64,000 bases of DNA from assembly GCA_977006965.1 (NCBI GenBank), contig OZ345381.1:1984001-2048000 (forward strand), given 5' to 3'. The position numbers and the translations under genes were made by a program. The notes beneath the pieces are model-generated. The model was not told the origin of the DNA, did no database searches, and saw only the letters and a list, made by a program, of their open reading frames with translations. The stretch is from Phymatolithon calcareum (taxonomy: Eukaryota > Rhodophyta > Florideophyceae > Hapalidiales). The first letter of the stretch is position 1. Each line of letters starts with the position of its first letter. Shown here piece by piece: positions 10,936 through 22,488 of the stretch.

Positions 10936-11881
10936 TGCTATTTAAAAATGATTAATGTCAATGAACTATCTCCTGGTCGCTATGGTCACCGATTGAATCA
11001 GCGCGCTATACCAAAAACTGCTTCTCGGAAAAGTGTTTTTAGTCCAACGTTTTTCGAGGGCAATTCAGGAGGCCATCGAAGTGACCTTCAACAGTCAGCA
11101 GACATGTCTCCGGGTGTGAAATCAGTCGTGGCACAGAGTAACGTGCTCCCAGAACTAAAGTACGGTCCTCCAACAGAAAAAATGTCAAGAATGGGAACGC
11201 ACCTGCCGTGCTGAACCGAGGGCCGATGTTCCCCTCATTTATACTTGTAAATATCTGCACTAGAGTTAGACGAAAGAAGAAACTCGCACCACTCGTTTTC
11301 TTCTTCTCTATTGCCTACTGTATCGAACTCCTCCAATCGCATGGTACACTGTACAATTAATGTGTTACCTTCCAGTTGTCTTCTCCCCCAATTGAGAGAA
11401 ATTTCCCTTTGAACACACTGCACTGCTCCCCTGACTGGACTACAGTTTTGCCACTATCTCGAATTTCCACTTCTCATTGCCAATATTGGCAGTGATACAC
11501 TTGTTCAATAGCTTCTGCCTCCCTGAAAACATTACGCATACAAGGCCTAAAGTAACTGTTCAGTGGCCTAAGTGTGGTTGCATTCAAGAAAGCAGCCCGT
11601 CCAATGTGTCTGACAAAATATGACTACATACCGTAGGATCGTTACGAGGGCAATACTTGCACTCCCAGGAAAGGATGACGCAATGAGATCAGATGGTGTT
11701 CGAAATTAGGGCATGCGATTCCAAAACGAGTATATCATCTTCAATTCTCTCTAGACATGACCAAAGTCCATGGCTTATAGATGTGACGAAAATCAACGTA
11801 AATACATTTCGATAATACAGTACTATTCACAACAAATATATACAGGAATAAAAGTATTTGCAGAGGTCTCGGACGGGCTTC
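10936..11881. other. Intergenic stretch without a recognisable gene
   Basis: Holds the 3' flank of the second LPMO gene. An 88-codon frame at 10,948-11,214 (+) has an ATG but no family resemblance. Nothing else is seen. Confidence 0.5.
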
Positions 11882-13282
11882 TTAATTATTCAAAGTCAAT
11901 TGGATAGAATACGAAGATCCGTCAGGAGAACGAGCCTTAAGTGTGAACTCTTTGTTGACAGGAACGTTCCTCCAGCCAAACGGACCTTTCTTGCCGTTTC
12001 CGTACATGAAGAAATCTGCCTTCCAATCCGTCCATTTTCCTCTCCCATTCTCGTAAAACCTAACATTTTTGACCCAACGAGAAGTAGTGACCTTAACCGC
12101 AACCTTGGAGTATGAACTGATGTCAATAACGTCATTGTCTCGGATAACGCCGATCTGCTTCCACGAACCAGACTTCCCGTACAGGATGAAATCGACGAAT
12201 CTACCGCGATTTCCCGTGTTCTGACGTGGCTTTGGCGAGGAGGTCGGAGTTGGGCTGGGACTGGTCTGTGAAGATTTCGGTGCGGAAGAGGGGGATGGGG
12301 TAGGTTTCTGACCTGCAGGAGAAGGTCTCGGAGTGGAAGTCGGCGTAGGGGACACCTGACTCTTCCCATCGCGGGGAGTGATACGAATGTCTGCGCACTG
12401 AAGATATTCTTCGGGTGTACGCCCGGGTCCGCATGGCTTCTGCACTCTGGTAACACCGCCTTTCGCACCGCCTTGTCCCTTGCAATTTCCCCATGCCATC
12501 GGGCGATCAGGGCCGTCGAAGTACTCGAGAACACCCGGTGGGTTGCAAGTGCTCGCGGCAGTGTGGAACCACTGAAGAACGCAATGTTCACAGTGAAGGT
12601 CGTCGGGAAGTTTGAACTTAGCGTACTGACCGCCAAAGACCTGCGCAGCGTTATCAATTCCATCGTCGCAAGCCATATACCATCTGCCAGGTTTGTTCCT
12701 ATCAATTGGTCCGCAGTGCTTGCTATTGCCATCGTCGCAAAGGGGGTTCTCAGCACGAAGGACCTGTTGGCAATGGCCGTCGTGGAAGCACTCCTTCGAG
12801 ATTTCACCGCCACATTTGGCGACGTCGCAGATATGGAGTTCCATGTATCCGTTGTGATGAGCGACCGTGCTCATCTTGACTTCAAAGACTGCTCCTTGCT
12901 CGTATGTCTTCACGATCTGGGCCTCGCAGTAGTACTTTCCGTCCTTTAAATGCTCTTGTTTCTTGCCATACTCGTCACCACAGACGCCGGCACGCCAGAC
13001 CATGTTCTTGTCCAAAGGCTTGAATTCGGACCATTCGCCGCCCTGATCTTTAACAGCGCGATCCTGGGAGCGATGTCCCGCTCCTGGTGCGCGGTCCTTG
13101 TCACCAGCAGGGAAATGTGCGCTGTAGTCATGGCACTTTTTGGTGTCAGGGAACTTCTCAATATAGGGTGCTTGAAAATGGCCGTCGAGACACCCGCGCT
13201 GAGGCGGATATCCCATGAACCCATGTCCATTGGTCGCGGTGAAAAGAAGGGCTAGGATCGCGAGTAGCGGAAGAGCGGCCAT
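11882..13282 (-). CDS. Secreted AA15-type lytic polysaccharide monooxygenase (copy 2)
   Basis: Paralogue of the gene at 2,893, same predicted activity and secreted location. The ATG at 13,282 gives a 466-residue protein with a signal peptide MAALPLLAILALLFTATNG and His20 as the mature N-terminus (HGFMGYPPQRG). The second copper histidine is in AHHNGYMELHICD; LHCEHCVLQWFHTAA and CADIRITPRD follow. Unlike copy 1, its linker is neutral and rich in Pro/Ser/Thr (typical of O-glycosylated linkers in secreted enzymes) instead of Lys/Arg/Pro. The C-terminal domain of about 100 residues is strongly conserved between the copies. The frame stays open to 13,387, but only a TTG lies there; 13,282 aligns with copy 1. 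It ends in LTLNN-TAA where copy 1 ends LRLNN-TAG. Confidence 0.88.
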   Translation of the reverse strand: MAALPLLAILALLFTATNGHGFMGYPPQRGCLDGHFQAPYIEKFPDTKKCHDYSAHFPAGDKDRAPGAGHRSQDRAVKDQGGEWSEFKPLDKNMVWRAGVCGDEYGKKQEHLKDGKYYCEAQIVKTYEQGAVFEVKMSTVAHHNGYMELHICDVAKCGGEISKECFHDGHCQQVLRAENPLCDDGNSKHCGPIDRNKPGRWYMACDDGIDNAAQVFGGQYAKFKLPDDLHCEHCVLQWFHTAASTCNPPGVLEYFDGPDRPMAWGNCKGQGGAKGGVTRVQKPCGPGRTPEEYLQCADIRITPRDGKSQVSPTPTSTPRPSPAGQKPTPSPSSAPKSSQTSPSPTPTSSPKPRQNTGNRGRFVDFILYGKSGSWKQIGVIRDNDVIDISSYSKVAVKVTTSRWVKNVRFYENGRGKWTDWKADFFMYGNGKKGPFGWRNVPVNKEFTLKARSPDGSSYSIQLTLNN

Positions 13283-13375
13283 GCTTCGCGCTATGGGAGG
13301 AGAGATGCGGACAGCTGCGGTGGGGAATGATGGAAGAAGAGTCGTGTGTAGAGAGCAACTTGCGGCGAGGACCTG

Positions 13376-13383
13376 TATTAATA
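13376..13383 (-). promoter_or_regulatory. TATA-like element of the second LPMO gene
   Basis: TATTAATA lies about 94-101 bp upstream of the ATG at 13,282, matching the position of TATAAA before copy 1. Confidence 0.45.
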
Positions 13384-15286
13384 CCAACCGGCGATGACTG
13401 AGTGCATGACGAGTTGGACTCGTCCATAGAGCGGGGAGTTTCTTTGAGGAGTGAGAAACAGAGGCCCGAACACTGGCTTTGGGGTTGAGAACATTAACGT
13501 TCCTTGCATTTCATGGGTCTACGTAGGGAACTGATGAGCTATGAAACTTTCAGCAATGACGAGCGCAACTCGCAGGCGGCATCAACAGCTGATCTGGTAT
13601 GGCGAAAGTCAATCCGTTATTTGAAATAGATGCTAACTCTATGAAGAAGACTTCTCCTCCGCATCATATGGATATCATAGGATCGTGGTATGCTGCTGAT
13701 GGCAGTTGACGAGTGCAATCAACTCTACGTTGTGCGTGCTTCTTCAATTTTAGAAAATATATTTTTGGATCGACGACAGATTCACCGCCCCCATTGCACT
13801 TTGGCCCATCCATCCTGATTTGCAATCAATCCCATCCAATAGCACCGAGTGACGGCGGTTACAGCCTTCATGTCACCACGTACTGTCCTATATGTTCTCG
13901 TGTGATGCTGAGTGAAATATGATCGATGTGGGAGTTACACGTAGTTCTTGATGCCGTACGTGCATTACGAGTGTAATTGTCGTTTCCCCTTCTACATTAT
14001 GTACTGTATTGAAGACATACCCGCAGCACAGCGTTTCTTCCCTGAATTATTTCGGCAAAAGAATTAAATATCGTTTAACAACTATCAGTAGGTCGATCTG
14101 GTGGTGCCGATACCACAACATTTTGGCACATCTTCGGTTGTTTCCATAGAAAACTTTTTCAATATCTAAGTATAGATCATCTAGTGATATATCCATTTAA
14201 GGCATTTTATGAATGTTTTCCTTTAACCTTTTTTAAAAACTATTTTATACAGACATCTCAATCTGGCAGAAACATTCTTTGATGAGGCTGCTTGACATAA
14301 AACGATGTAGCACGCTTCCTTCGAGGCTTGGGAGTGTAATCGTACGATCAACTACGTTCACAGCCAATTCAAACAAGCCTGGTCCACTCCTTCAATTCAG
14401 CTAAGGCAACGAGGTGCAGTTTCCAAGCTGTGGTGCAGGGGATACGCTAATGCGCCCTGCTAAATTTACCTCTTCTCAAAATCATGATTCCCGGAAAACT
14501 AGGAGAGCATTCTCTGCTTCTCCTATTCCATGTTTCTTTTGGAAGCATAGGGGTGCCATTTCTGACAATCATTGTCAGATTGTGAGCACAAATTAGAAGA
14601 GCACCAGGGAAGCAAAGCAGCATTTAGGCCCAAATAAACCAAATAATTTTCGGGCCAAAATGCTCCCGTGCCCCCACAATGAGTGTAATTTTGCATTCTG
14701 TGTTCCCTTGATAAGACCACAGAATGCAAATTTACCCAATCAAGACACGAACTCAATGATGATCATTGAGTTTGCTTCATGATTGGGACAGCTGAGGAGT
14801 TAGAGAGAGAAAGAATTCTGTCCAACGACGGCACAAATCGACTGCGGCCACGACAGCCCCGAAATACCGTATCCTTCGCATCCGGGAGAGTAGGCAACTT
14901 CTCATGATGTGGATGAGACTTATAATTCTTCCGCATAACATCATCGAAGGTCCATCATGCATTGAAACGGCACTGCAGCACATCATCATGGGCTCTGTTG
15001 ACGTCAGGGTCTCCGCATCGAACACAAGCGATATCGCTAATTTAAGAATGGATTCTCCCGTTCCGCGTTGCTTTTTTTTAAAAAAAAAAGCAATGGGGAG
15101 CTTGCGTCCGCCACCAAGTTTTCCAATTCAAAAATGTGCTTGCTCTTCTCTAACCGTAATTCTACGTTCAAATATTACAGAAACAAACAATATGATATTT
15201 TGCTGTCTTTCGATTTTGAGTCCCTTTCCCAATCATATTGATGCACATCTGCGCCAAGACCTGTCGATCTCATACAGTACGATATG

Positions 15287-15414
15287 ATACTCTCTCACGT
15301 CTTGTGTACAGTATAGACAAGACTTGAGAGAGTATGTTTAGACAGATAAATTTAACTGTGACCAAATACTGTGTACATGTACACAGTACTTGGTCCTGGT
15401 TAATCTGTCTAAAC
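15287..15414. repeat. Two adjoining hairpins
   Basis: The first has 19-bp arms (ATACTCTCTC... at 15,287-15,305 with 15,317-15,335; one mismatch; 11-nt loop). The second begins immediately: GTTTAGACAGAT (15,336) pairs with 15,403-15,414 and encloses the almost perfect palindrome 15,361-15,394 centred on TGTACATGTACA. Confidence 0.85.
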
Positions 15415-15593
15415 AACTGTGCAAAAGATGGACGACATATAGCAGACCAATGATTTGAAAGCTAAATATGCTTCCACGACTTTCACATTGTTGGACAATA
15501 AACGGGACTTTTAAGACGTGATAGACGTAAATAATTGAACAACCTCTATATTGTACTGTACAATATACTGTACACAAAACTCTTTTGTAATGA

Positions 15594-15628
15594 TATCGTA
15601 ATTAGATTGATTTTATGACAGTGCTCAG
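15594..15628 (+). repeat. 35-bp direct repeat, copy 1
   Basis: Identical to 18,610-18,644 (starts TATCGTAATTAGATTG). The second copy lies at the left edge of the minisatellite-bearing segment, so this may be an end fragment of the same dispersed element. Confidence 0.85.
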
Positions 15629-18550
15629 TGAAGTTACCCACGTGGGTAAGTCGGCAACTACAAAATGAAATCATTATTTCACATGTGAATATTTTTGCGA
15701 TTGGTCAAGACTTGTGCTTTGACATATCGTGGTACAAGCCATTCAAGGAACGAGGAAGATATTGTGTTTTATTCCATACATGAAAGCGGAAAGCACGAAT
15801 TCGGCCGATACCTGGGAAACCGCAAGCAGTTTCAGTGAAGTTTAAAGCCGCAAACGATTTGTATAAGCGCATCGCGGGAGGTAATTCATATACCGAACGT
15901 CTCTGTGAATGGGAAAGGTAGACTTGTCGCTAACCATGAAGTTACCGCTTTTGCCATTCGAAAATTCATCATTATCTGCAAGCATCTGCAATAACACGCC
16001 AAAATAACCCCGTTATCATAGTTCAGCAAATTTTGAAATCCCGTTCAAAACTCATCAGCTTGCGCATCATTGGTGGCCAGGTGGCCGACCGCTTACAACT
16101 CTGACTAAGAGCTGTAATTAGAGAGCTGAATATGTGATTCACATATAATTTATGATTTCCAATTATTCATTGAAGATTGTACGGGATTGTAATCGGCTCA
16201 TTAATGAGCCAGAATGGTTTCGAATGGTTATGGTTTTCACTCATAAACATGGTTATCATTGAAAACCATAACCTAACCCTGACATAACCAATTTTGGATT
16301 GGTCGCAAGTCTAAGTAAGAGCCAATATGTAGCCAGTCTCATATGTTCGACAGCCGTAAATCGGCAAAAGAAAAGCACAAGAACACAGCTGGTTTCGAGA
16401 AGGGATGTGCAGTTGCAAGGGGCACTACGTGAAAACCGAATATTTAGAATTGGCTTGGACGCATGCTCCGCATGGACGAGCACCGCACGGTCCGCCAAGT
16501 GCTACTCCAATGCGTCAAACCAACCCCGGAATCATTTTTCAGCGACGTGTCCAACTTAAACGTACAAAAAGCTTTACATATTGCAAAGGATAGGATAGAA
16601 TGAAGAAAACTTAGACCCTCGAAGCGCTGTTAACCTCGCTTGGGGGAATTGCAGATTACAATACAATACAATCCCAGAGTTAACACCTGACCTCAAGCAC
16701 TCAACATCAATCGCACGGATCAGTTCTACTCTCTGCATCAGTAACCCACCCATCCACTTCTGAAAGTAGTTTAACATGACAGGCTAATGGATGGGACCGG
16801 AAGTGTTGCACGAACGCGTCACGGCTGAACCTGAGAGCGGGAAAACGATTCCCAATCTAAGGTGGTGTCTTAACCAGGGATTAAGCGGGGAGTATGAAAG
16901 CCCGAGCTCCTCGCAATCTCCATGGGCAAAGATTTTGAAACATTTTTTCTTGTTCGTCCAGTGTGGACGACCGTTTGTACCCATCCAACTTCTTGCGTAT
17001 GTAACACTAGTCCATTGCTCAAAAAGCCGAATGATAGTGTATGGTTATGGGGGGTTGGTTATGTAATGCTTTATTTTAAAAGCTCCCAAAACCTCAATTT
17101 GAGTAACACACTCTATTCTCCCAAAATCTTCTTAATTCGAATTTCTCTTCCTATGAGGGCACGAGTAAGTCTTTTGCATTCATACTCAGCCTCTTGGTCC
17201 ATTTCCGTGAATCGCACTGATCGTTGGAGCACTACGAGCTCAATCAAAGCACCGGTCCCGAAGTATGTCGCCAAGGTTAATTTCTCCACCGTGGGGCTCT
17301 GTTGAAAATCTGTATGCTTATGTATGGTACTCTAGTACATGGGCCTCCCTGGATGAATGATAGTATGACTTAATTTGCTCTTCTGTCGTGAATATGCGTT
17401 CTTGGTTCGGCTGACATTTGTATTACCTCGCGTGTCGCCAATGCGATAGTGTCCTAGTACAGAACCTTTGCGGTAGATGTCGATCCACTTGCATTGCGAT
17501 GATGGTGGAACAAGAGGAACATCGTGGCTTGAAGAAGCTAACTACATGTTGCTTGTCTCCATGCTGATGTCTGTTTGGTAAGTGCTCTTTTTCTTTTCAG
17601 AACATATTCAAAAGAGCTTGAGAACTAGAACAAGCTGATGCGAATCTTTAGAAGGGCCAGAACACAAACAGAGACAACAGTACTTCAATAAGCTATATGT
17701 TACATATTTTACGTCGCTGCATCGGGGAGGAATCCGTTGAAACGTTTATCTCTCTTGCAATCCCCAAATGCTCGTCAACATCATCAGCCTACCTAGAGTC
17801 ACGGAAAACCCTACGAAACAGTATACTCTCAGGTTGTAGAGGCTTTGTAGAAACTATCCTCCGAGATGATATCTGTGCTTGAACATGCTCATAGACTGAT
17901 CGGTTATCAGAGAACTTTGGCTATAAACTGCTCACTAGTGCCTTCGAATCTGACCAGGACAACGAGGTCATGCTCCTAAATTATGGGCAACATTGAGGGT
18001 CGGAGAACGGTAAGTGCATGCAGTTAGTTCAGATAGGCGAAGAGCAAAATGAGTCCTTTGTGCCGTGCCTGGTTATGAGAAAGCAAGAAATAAAGTGGTT
18101 GGCGGTGGAAATTTCCTAGATCCTGGAAACAAAAATCATCACTGCCTTCCAAGAACAAGTGGGCCTAATCATGATTGTGAGGAGAATACGAGTAATATAT
18201 CCCACTGACTGACTTCCAGAGGGAAACTGTAATGCACGCTTTTGGTGCACTTACGGTACTTCTCCTAGCGGAAGTTTAAAATTGTTTTTTGAAGTAACAG
18301 TTTATGTACTTGTTTATTTAAACGCCGTCATCAACACTCCTAAGACTGTACGGGAGCAGCTTTCGGAAATTGTTCATTCTAGCATATCGCCATGTTCCTA
18401 ACCGGTATTAGGGAGTCTAAAGCCTTTTCTGTTGTTACCATTTCTCCGGAGTCCAGTTCATACTTTGTTAGGTTCTTGCGTACGATCTCCAGGTGACTCT
18501 CGACTGTCACGCCGAACGTATCCGATATGTTTAAAATTGGTGTGTGACTA

Positions 18551-18584
18551 CAGTAAAGCCTGACACCGATGTCAGGCTTTACTG
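18551..18584. repeat. Perfect 15-bp-arm hairpin, 4-nt loop
   Basis: CAGTAAAGCCTGACA, loop CCGA, then the exact complement. There is no flanking poly-T run that would indicate a terminator. Confidence 0.85.
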
Positions 18585-18609
18585 CACTCAGTCAGATCTA
18601 ATTTAGGAC

Positions 18610-18644
18610 TATCGTAATTAGATTGATTTTATGACAGTGCTCAG
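18610..18644 (+). repeat. 35-bp direct repeat, copy 2
   Basis: Identical to 15,594-15,628. It directly follows ATTTAGGACTATCG (18,601-18,614), a 14-mer repeated at 20,495-20,508 on the far side of the minisatellite. Confidence 0.85.
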
Positions 18645-18705
18645 GACCCATCAATTTGAGGGAGGGCGACAACTGCTGCTTCCACTCCACTACTACTAAA
18701 ATCGC

Positions 18706-18730
18706 TGTGTGTGTGTGTGTGTGTGTGTGT
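18706..18730. repeat. (TG)n microsatellite
   Basis: About twelve uninterrupted TG dinucleotides. Confidence 0.95.
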
Positions 18731-18954
18731 CTGTCGGTGTCTCTTTTGATTCTCATTGGATACATTTTTACATCTACATTTTCTTCGGAGTTCTATTGGC
18801 TGGATGCAGTAATAAGATAAGGTTCAACAGGGTGGATTTGCACTGAGGTGAGGGATCAATCGAGAATTTTATGCCAAAATTAAACTCCCGCTCTATTGTC
18901 TTACTTTTACAAATTGCTGTCCCCCAGCTGTAAGCTATCCAGCCGCATTGATTA

Positions 18955-20290
18955 CCGGCGGCAAGAGTCGCAAGGGGTAAGAGGTGGGTGAATCAGGGGT
19001 ATAACAGGAGCCGAAGGGGTAAAAGGGGAGAGCCACAAGGGGCGTCCCGGGCAAGAGAGTGACACAAGGGATGGAATGTGTAGATGGGGAGTGACAACAG
19101 GGACGTACCGGAGGCAAGGGAACAACACAAGAAGCGTAAGGACACAAGGGTAAAAGGGGAAGTGACAAGGAGGGCACAAATGGAAAAAGGGCACAAGGGG
19201 ACTGAGAAGAAAGGCACAAAGTGTAAAAGGGGACTTACTAAAGGGGGGATTGGGAAGAATGGCAAAAGAAGTAAAAGGTGAATGCACAAGGGGCGTAATG
19301 AGTGACAAGAAGGGCTGAAGGGGTAAAAGCGGAGTGACAACAATGGTACAAGGGGTAAAGGGAAGTGAAAAGTGGAGCGGAAGGGTTAGAAGGGAGTGCC
19401 ACAAGGGGCGTACCAGTGGCAAGGGAGTGACATAAGGGAAAAAGGGGACCGAAACAAAGGGCGTACCATTGATAAGGGAGCTACGAAAGGGGCCTAAACG
19501 ACACAAGAGAGACGAAGGCGTAAAAGGGGAGTCACAAAAAGACGTACCATGCGCAAGAGAGTGATACAAGTCCGAAATCAGTGGGCTCAAGAGCAAGAAG
19601 GGGACAAGAGGAAAATCGAGAGTGGCACGAGGGGCATGCTAAGGGAAAGGGCGCGACACAGGGTCATGCAAGGAGAAAATGGAGAGGGACACAAAGGGTA
19701 AAAAGGGAGTGACAAGAACGGCGCAAGGAGTAAAAACAAGATTACGACAAGGTGTAAAAGGGGAGTGACGAGAGGGACACAAGGGATAAAAGAGGAGTGA
19801 CACGAAGGACACAAGGGGTAAAAGCGATGTTCCAAGAAGGGCACAGAGGAAAGGAGGACGACAAGAAGAGCACAAGGGATAAAAGGGGAGTGACGCAAGG
19901 GGCGGAAGGGGAAAACGGAAGTGACACGAGGGGCGTGCGGAGGGCAATGGAGTGATGCAAGTGGCGAAAGGGGTAAACGGAGAGTGACACAAAGGGTGAA
20001 TAAGAAAAAGCGGAGTGACACAGGAGCGGATGGGGGAGCAACGAGAGCGGCGGTGCGCAGCCCGACGGCAATGACAAGTATGGTGGATCAGCAGGCGACG
20101 GAGCGAACTGTGGGGCTTACCGAGTGCAGTCCAGTGACACATGGACCCGAGCAAGAATATAAGAGTGGCACGTTGGGCAGAGCAGGACACGGGATTCACA
20201 GGAGGGGCGGACAAGGGTTAGCGGAGGGTAGGCATGCAGAGCAGGGGGATGGGAAGGAGATGGAGAAGGACGCTGCATTGGAGGAATAGG
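18955..20290. repeat. Purine-rich degenerate minisatellite
   Basis: About 1.3 kb of imperfect tandem units of roughly 33-36 bp built on AAGGGGTAAAAGGGGAGTGA and GACAAGAAGGGCACA, strongly G+A rich on the plus strand. Because the unit length is often a multiple of three, long pseudo-ORFs arise on the minus strand (repeating SPFTPCALLV-like peptides); these are not treated as genes. Such strand asymmetry can favour triplex or R-loop formation. Confidence 0.85.
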
Positions 20291-20525
20291 TCTTTTGTTT
20301 AAGTTCTCCTCCTTAAACTCTTCTTTCTCTATCTTTCCATAGGCGCAACGCGCCGCCACGGAGTCACTTGTCCCTTACTGTTATAAGACTCATGTGTTAA
20401 TGTATCTATCAATTTTTGGTCCCCCCGTTTATCATAGCTTATCTCATCTCCTCCATTGCTGAAATCAGTTGTTGCTTTTCAGCCTTCGTCCCGGATTTAG
20501 GACTATCGAGTGTAAATTATTCAGT

Positions 20526-20578
20526 AATGTAAGGATTTACACAGCTGTGTAAAGTTTATACTGTTCACATCCTTACAT
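20526..20578. repeat. Nested palindrome
   Basis: A perfect 18-bp palindrome TTTACACAGCTGTGTAAA (20,536-20,553) sits between the complementary pair ATGTAAGGAT and ATCCTTACAT. Confidence 0.8.
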
Positions 20579-20579
20579 C

Positions 20580-21654
20580 ACGTGATAGGCCTGAATTCAA
20601 ATTTGTAAGAAGACTCGTTGATAAAAGGAAAATTTGCAACATTTTGTTATTAAAGTTGGGAAATTGCAACAAATTTTTTTGCCTACTCCGTTAATTGTGA
20701 TTTGAAACGTCGATGTTTGATTACTCAGAAATCTTCAAAATCCCGCTGATTAATCAGAAACAATGTTGATGCTTGTGCTCAAGAAGTGAGGACACAATTG
20801 AAACACTTTGCATTACGGTAAAACATGCCGTCTCCGACAAATATTACGACCGAAAGTCAGAAGCGAGAAGATCATTCGCGCCACCAGGGTCAGCCATGCC
20901 CATTCCTTCGTCTACGTGTGCTGCAGGGAACGAGGGGTTGCGGTGAGAGTGCGTGTTGAAGTACGAGCACAGGTAGATATCTGCCCTTGTCCGAGGGGGA
21001 TAAAGTACCATAGTGGGGAAGCAAACAAAAGGGTGTCTATTTTAAGAAACAAGCTAGCGAGACAGCTGTTAATACTTGGGGCAACTCCAGCAGGTGAAGC
21101 AAATTAGTCTATCCGCTGTGAAGCACTTGGAAGATGTCGGTGCTAAGGCCTAAGAGGAACATGCCACTTTTTGAACCGTTCAACCACACTGAAAGTTGCA
21201 AAATATTTGAAGGAGAGACAGCGATACCATGATGAAGTGAAGGAAAGATGAAACAATTTCCGACAAAAGGTTTCTATCTATCGAACGCTCCAGGATAACA
21301 TGTACTCTATCGCCAAGTTCGAATGGATCACTCCAATGGTAAATATAGAAGACGTGACGTCGGAACGTATTGTATGGTATTGTGCATCACGATGAAGATG
21401 ATGAATTAAATCCGAAAGTCGTTGAAAGAGTCATGACGGGGCTTCGAATGAACATGAAAATTGAGAGTCCAGAAGTCAGAGCATTCGAATACGTAAACGA
21501 CGCGGTCACAAGGCTGTAACGCGGGGGATATGGAAACTTTCGGGAAAAAACCCAAAGAAAACAATCAAATTTCTTCAAGAAACAGTATTCCCATCAGGCT
21601 TGAAGTATGCTTTGACGAAACATCTTGCATATCGGACGGATCTGAAGAACATCA
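20580..21654. other. No gene recognised
   Basis: Short frames only. A stretch near 21,380-21,520 reads DEDDELNPKVVERVMTGLRM on the plus strand and looks formerly coding, but it is broken by stops and not identifiable. Confidence 0.4.
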
Positions 21655-21778
21655 AAAAATATACGAGGAAATTCGCTGCATGGACCGAAAAAGGTGGTAA
21701 AATTCGCTAAATCGGCACCCTTACAAATACTACTACTCGTTATGATTTCAGCTAGACAGCCGCTTATCGTTACACGTT

Positions 21779-21945
21779 AAGAGGATTTATTGAGAAGATA
21801 CCATGTGTCCCAACTTGAGGAAAGTCGGCACGTTTAGCGTCGAGAGTTGTCAGTTATCTTATTTAGAATTGCATAATATCACGTCAATGGCTCGCGCCAC
21901 TTCATTCTCTTCGGTAGGGGTCCATTTAGGCTTCTTCAGGGTTCT
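21779..21945 (-). repeat. Dispersed gene-end repeat, copy A
   Basis: About 170 bp at roughly 88-90% identity to 38,940-39,122 in the other orientation. Read on the minus strand, both copies hold the same coding end (KKPxWTxTEENEVARAIDVILCNS, then a stop) followed by a 3' region with AATAAA near its end. Confidence 0.75.
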
Positions 21946-22104
21946 GCTGAGTGTACCAATTGCCCATGCTCCTTGACTACCCATATCTTCAATCAGCTTC
22001 CTTATCTTTACACTACTAATCCGCTACGAAAAGTTCTCTGCACCTCGTCGCATTCGATTGCTGAGCTAACTCGCAACGCTCTCGCCCGAACCGTCTGAAC
22101 TCAT
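21859..22104 (-). pseudogene. SANT/Myb-like ORF fragment inside the MULE
   Basis: The frame from ATG 22,104 to TAA 21,859-21,861 codes for about 81 residues but is broken by two in-frame TAG codons (22,066-22,068 and 22,024-22,026). The uninterrupted part, KIRKLIEDMGSQGAWAIG followed by KKPKWTPTEENEVARAI, has the WT-x-EE start of a SANT/Myb-type DNA-binding helix, as seen in several transposon-borne accessory proteins. The same C-terminal peptide occurs at 38.94 kb. Function is inference from a short motif. Confidence 0.45.
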
Positions 22105-22263
22105 GGAGAAGAAGGAGCTCGTGCTAAGTGTAGGTGACTGCCCTGGAGTAAGAAAACGTTGTCAACCTCTTAATCGCCCACAACACGTCTATTGGCAAGG
22201 CATATCGACAGGCAAGTTCCTCACGCCTTGCTGCTGCAAGAAGCACTAGGAAAAATCCTCTGA

Positions 22264-22488
22264 GCGGAGAAGCTGCTTGTGGAGCCGGAGGTCATCGAAA
22301 GTGACATGCTGAGGTTTGTTGTTAGCAGCCAAGTGACAGCATTCCCTGTGGTAGTTAACAGCGACTACCACGCTACATGCTCTTGTCACCACTTTGAAGA
22401 GCACCAGCGGCCATGTAGCCACGTTGTCATTGCACTTTTGTACTGCTCTAGACGCTTGGCGCAGCATCGAGCCGCATTCGACCCGTGA
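22264..22488 (+). pseudogene. SWIM zinc-finger remnant of a MULE transposase
   Basis: The frame contains CSCHHFEEHQRPCSH, a C-x-C-x8-C-x-H SWIM zinc finger, preceded by a beta-strand-rich stretch (RFVVSSQVTAFPVVVNSDYHATC), exactly as at the C-terminus of MULE/FAR1 transposases. An in-frame TGA at 22,261-22,263 cuts it off from upstream sequence. A CGNNGHFS zinc-knuckle-like peptide follows near 22,690. The catalytic DDE region is missing. Confidence 0.6.

Larger units (their letters stand above)
13430..18600. other. 5-kb gene desert with many palindromes
   Basis: No convincing coding frame; the longest (127 codons at 14,904-15,287 and 16,922-17,305) resemble nothing known. Short palindromes are frequent: 14,561-14,579, 14,684-14,736, 14,750-14,772, 15,068-15,094 (poly-T/poly-A), 15,287-15,335, 15,336-15,414, 15,547-15,567, 16,130-16,146, 16,195-16,210, 16,226-16,273 and 18,551-18,584. 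Confidence 0.6.

Noticed and set aside
18952-20214. Long minus-strand ORFs (up to 214 codons)
   Set aside because: They are translations of a degenerate tandem repeat in several frames, low in complexity and without starts or domains.
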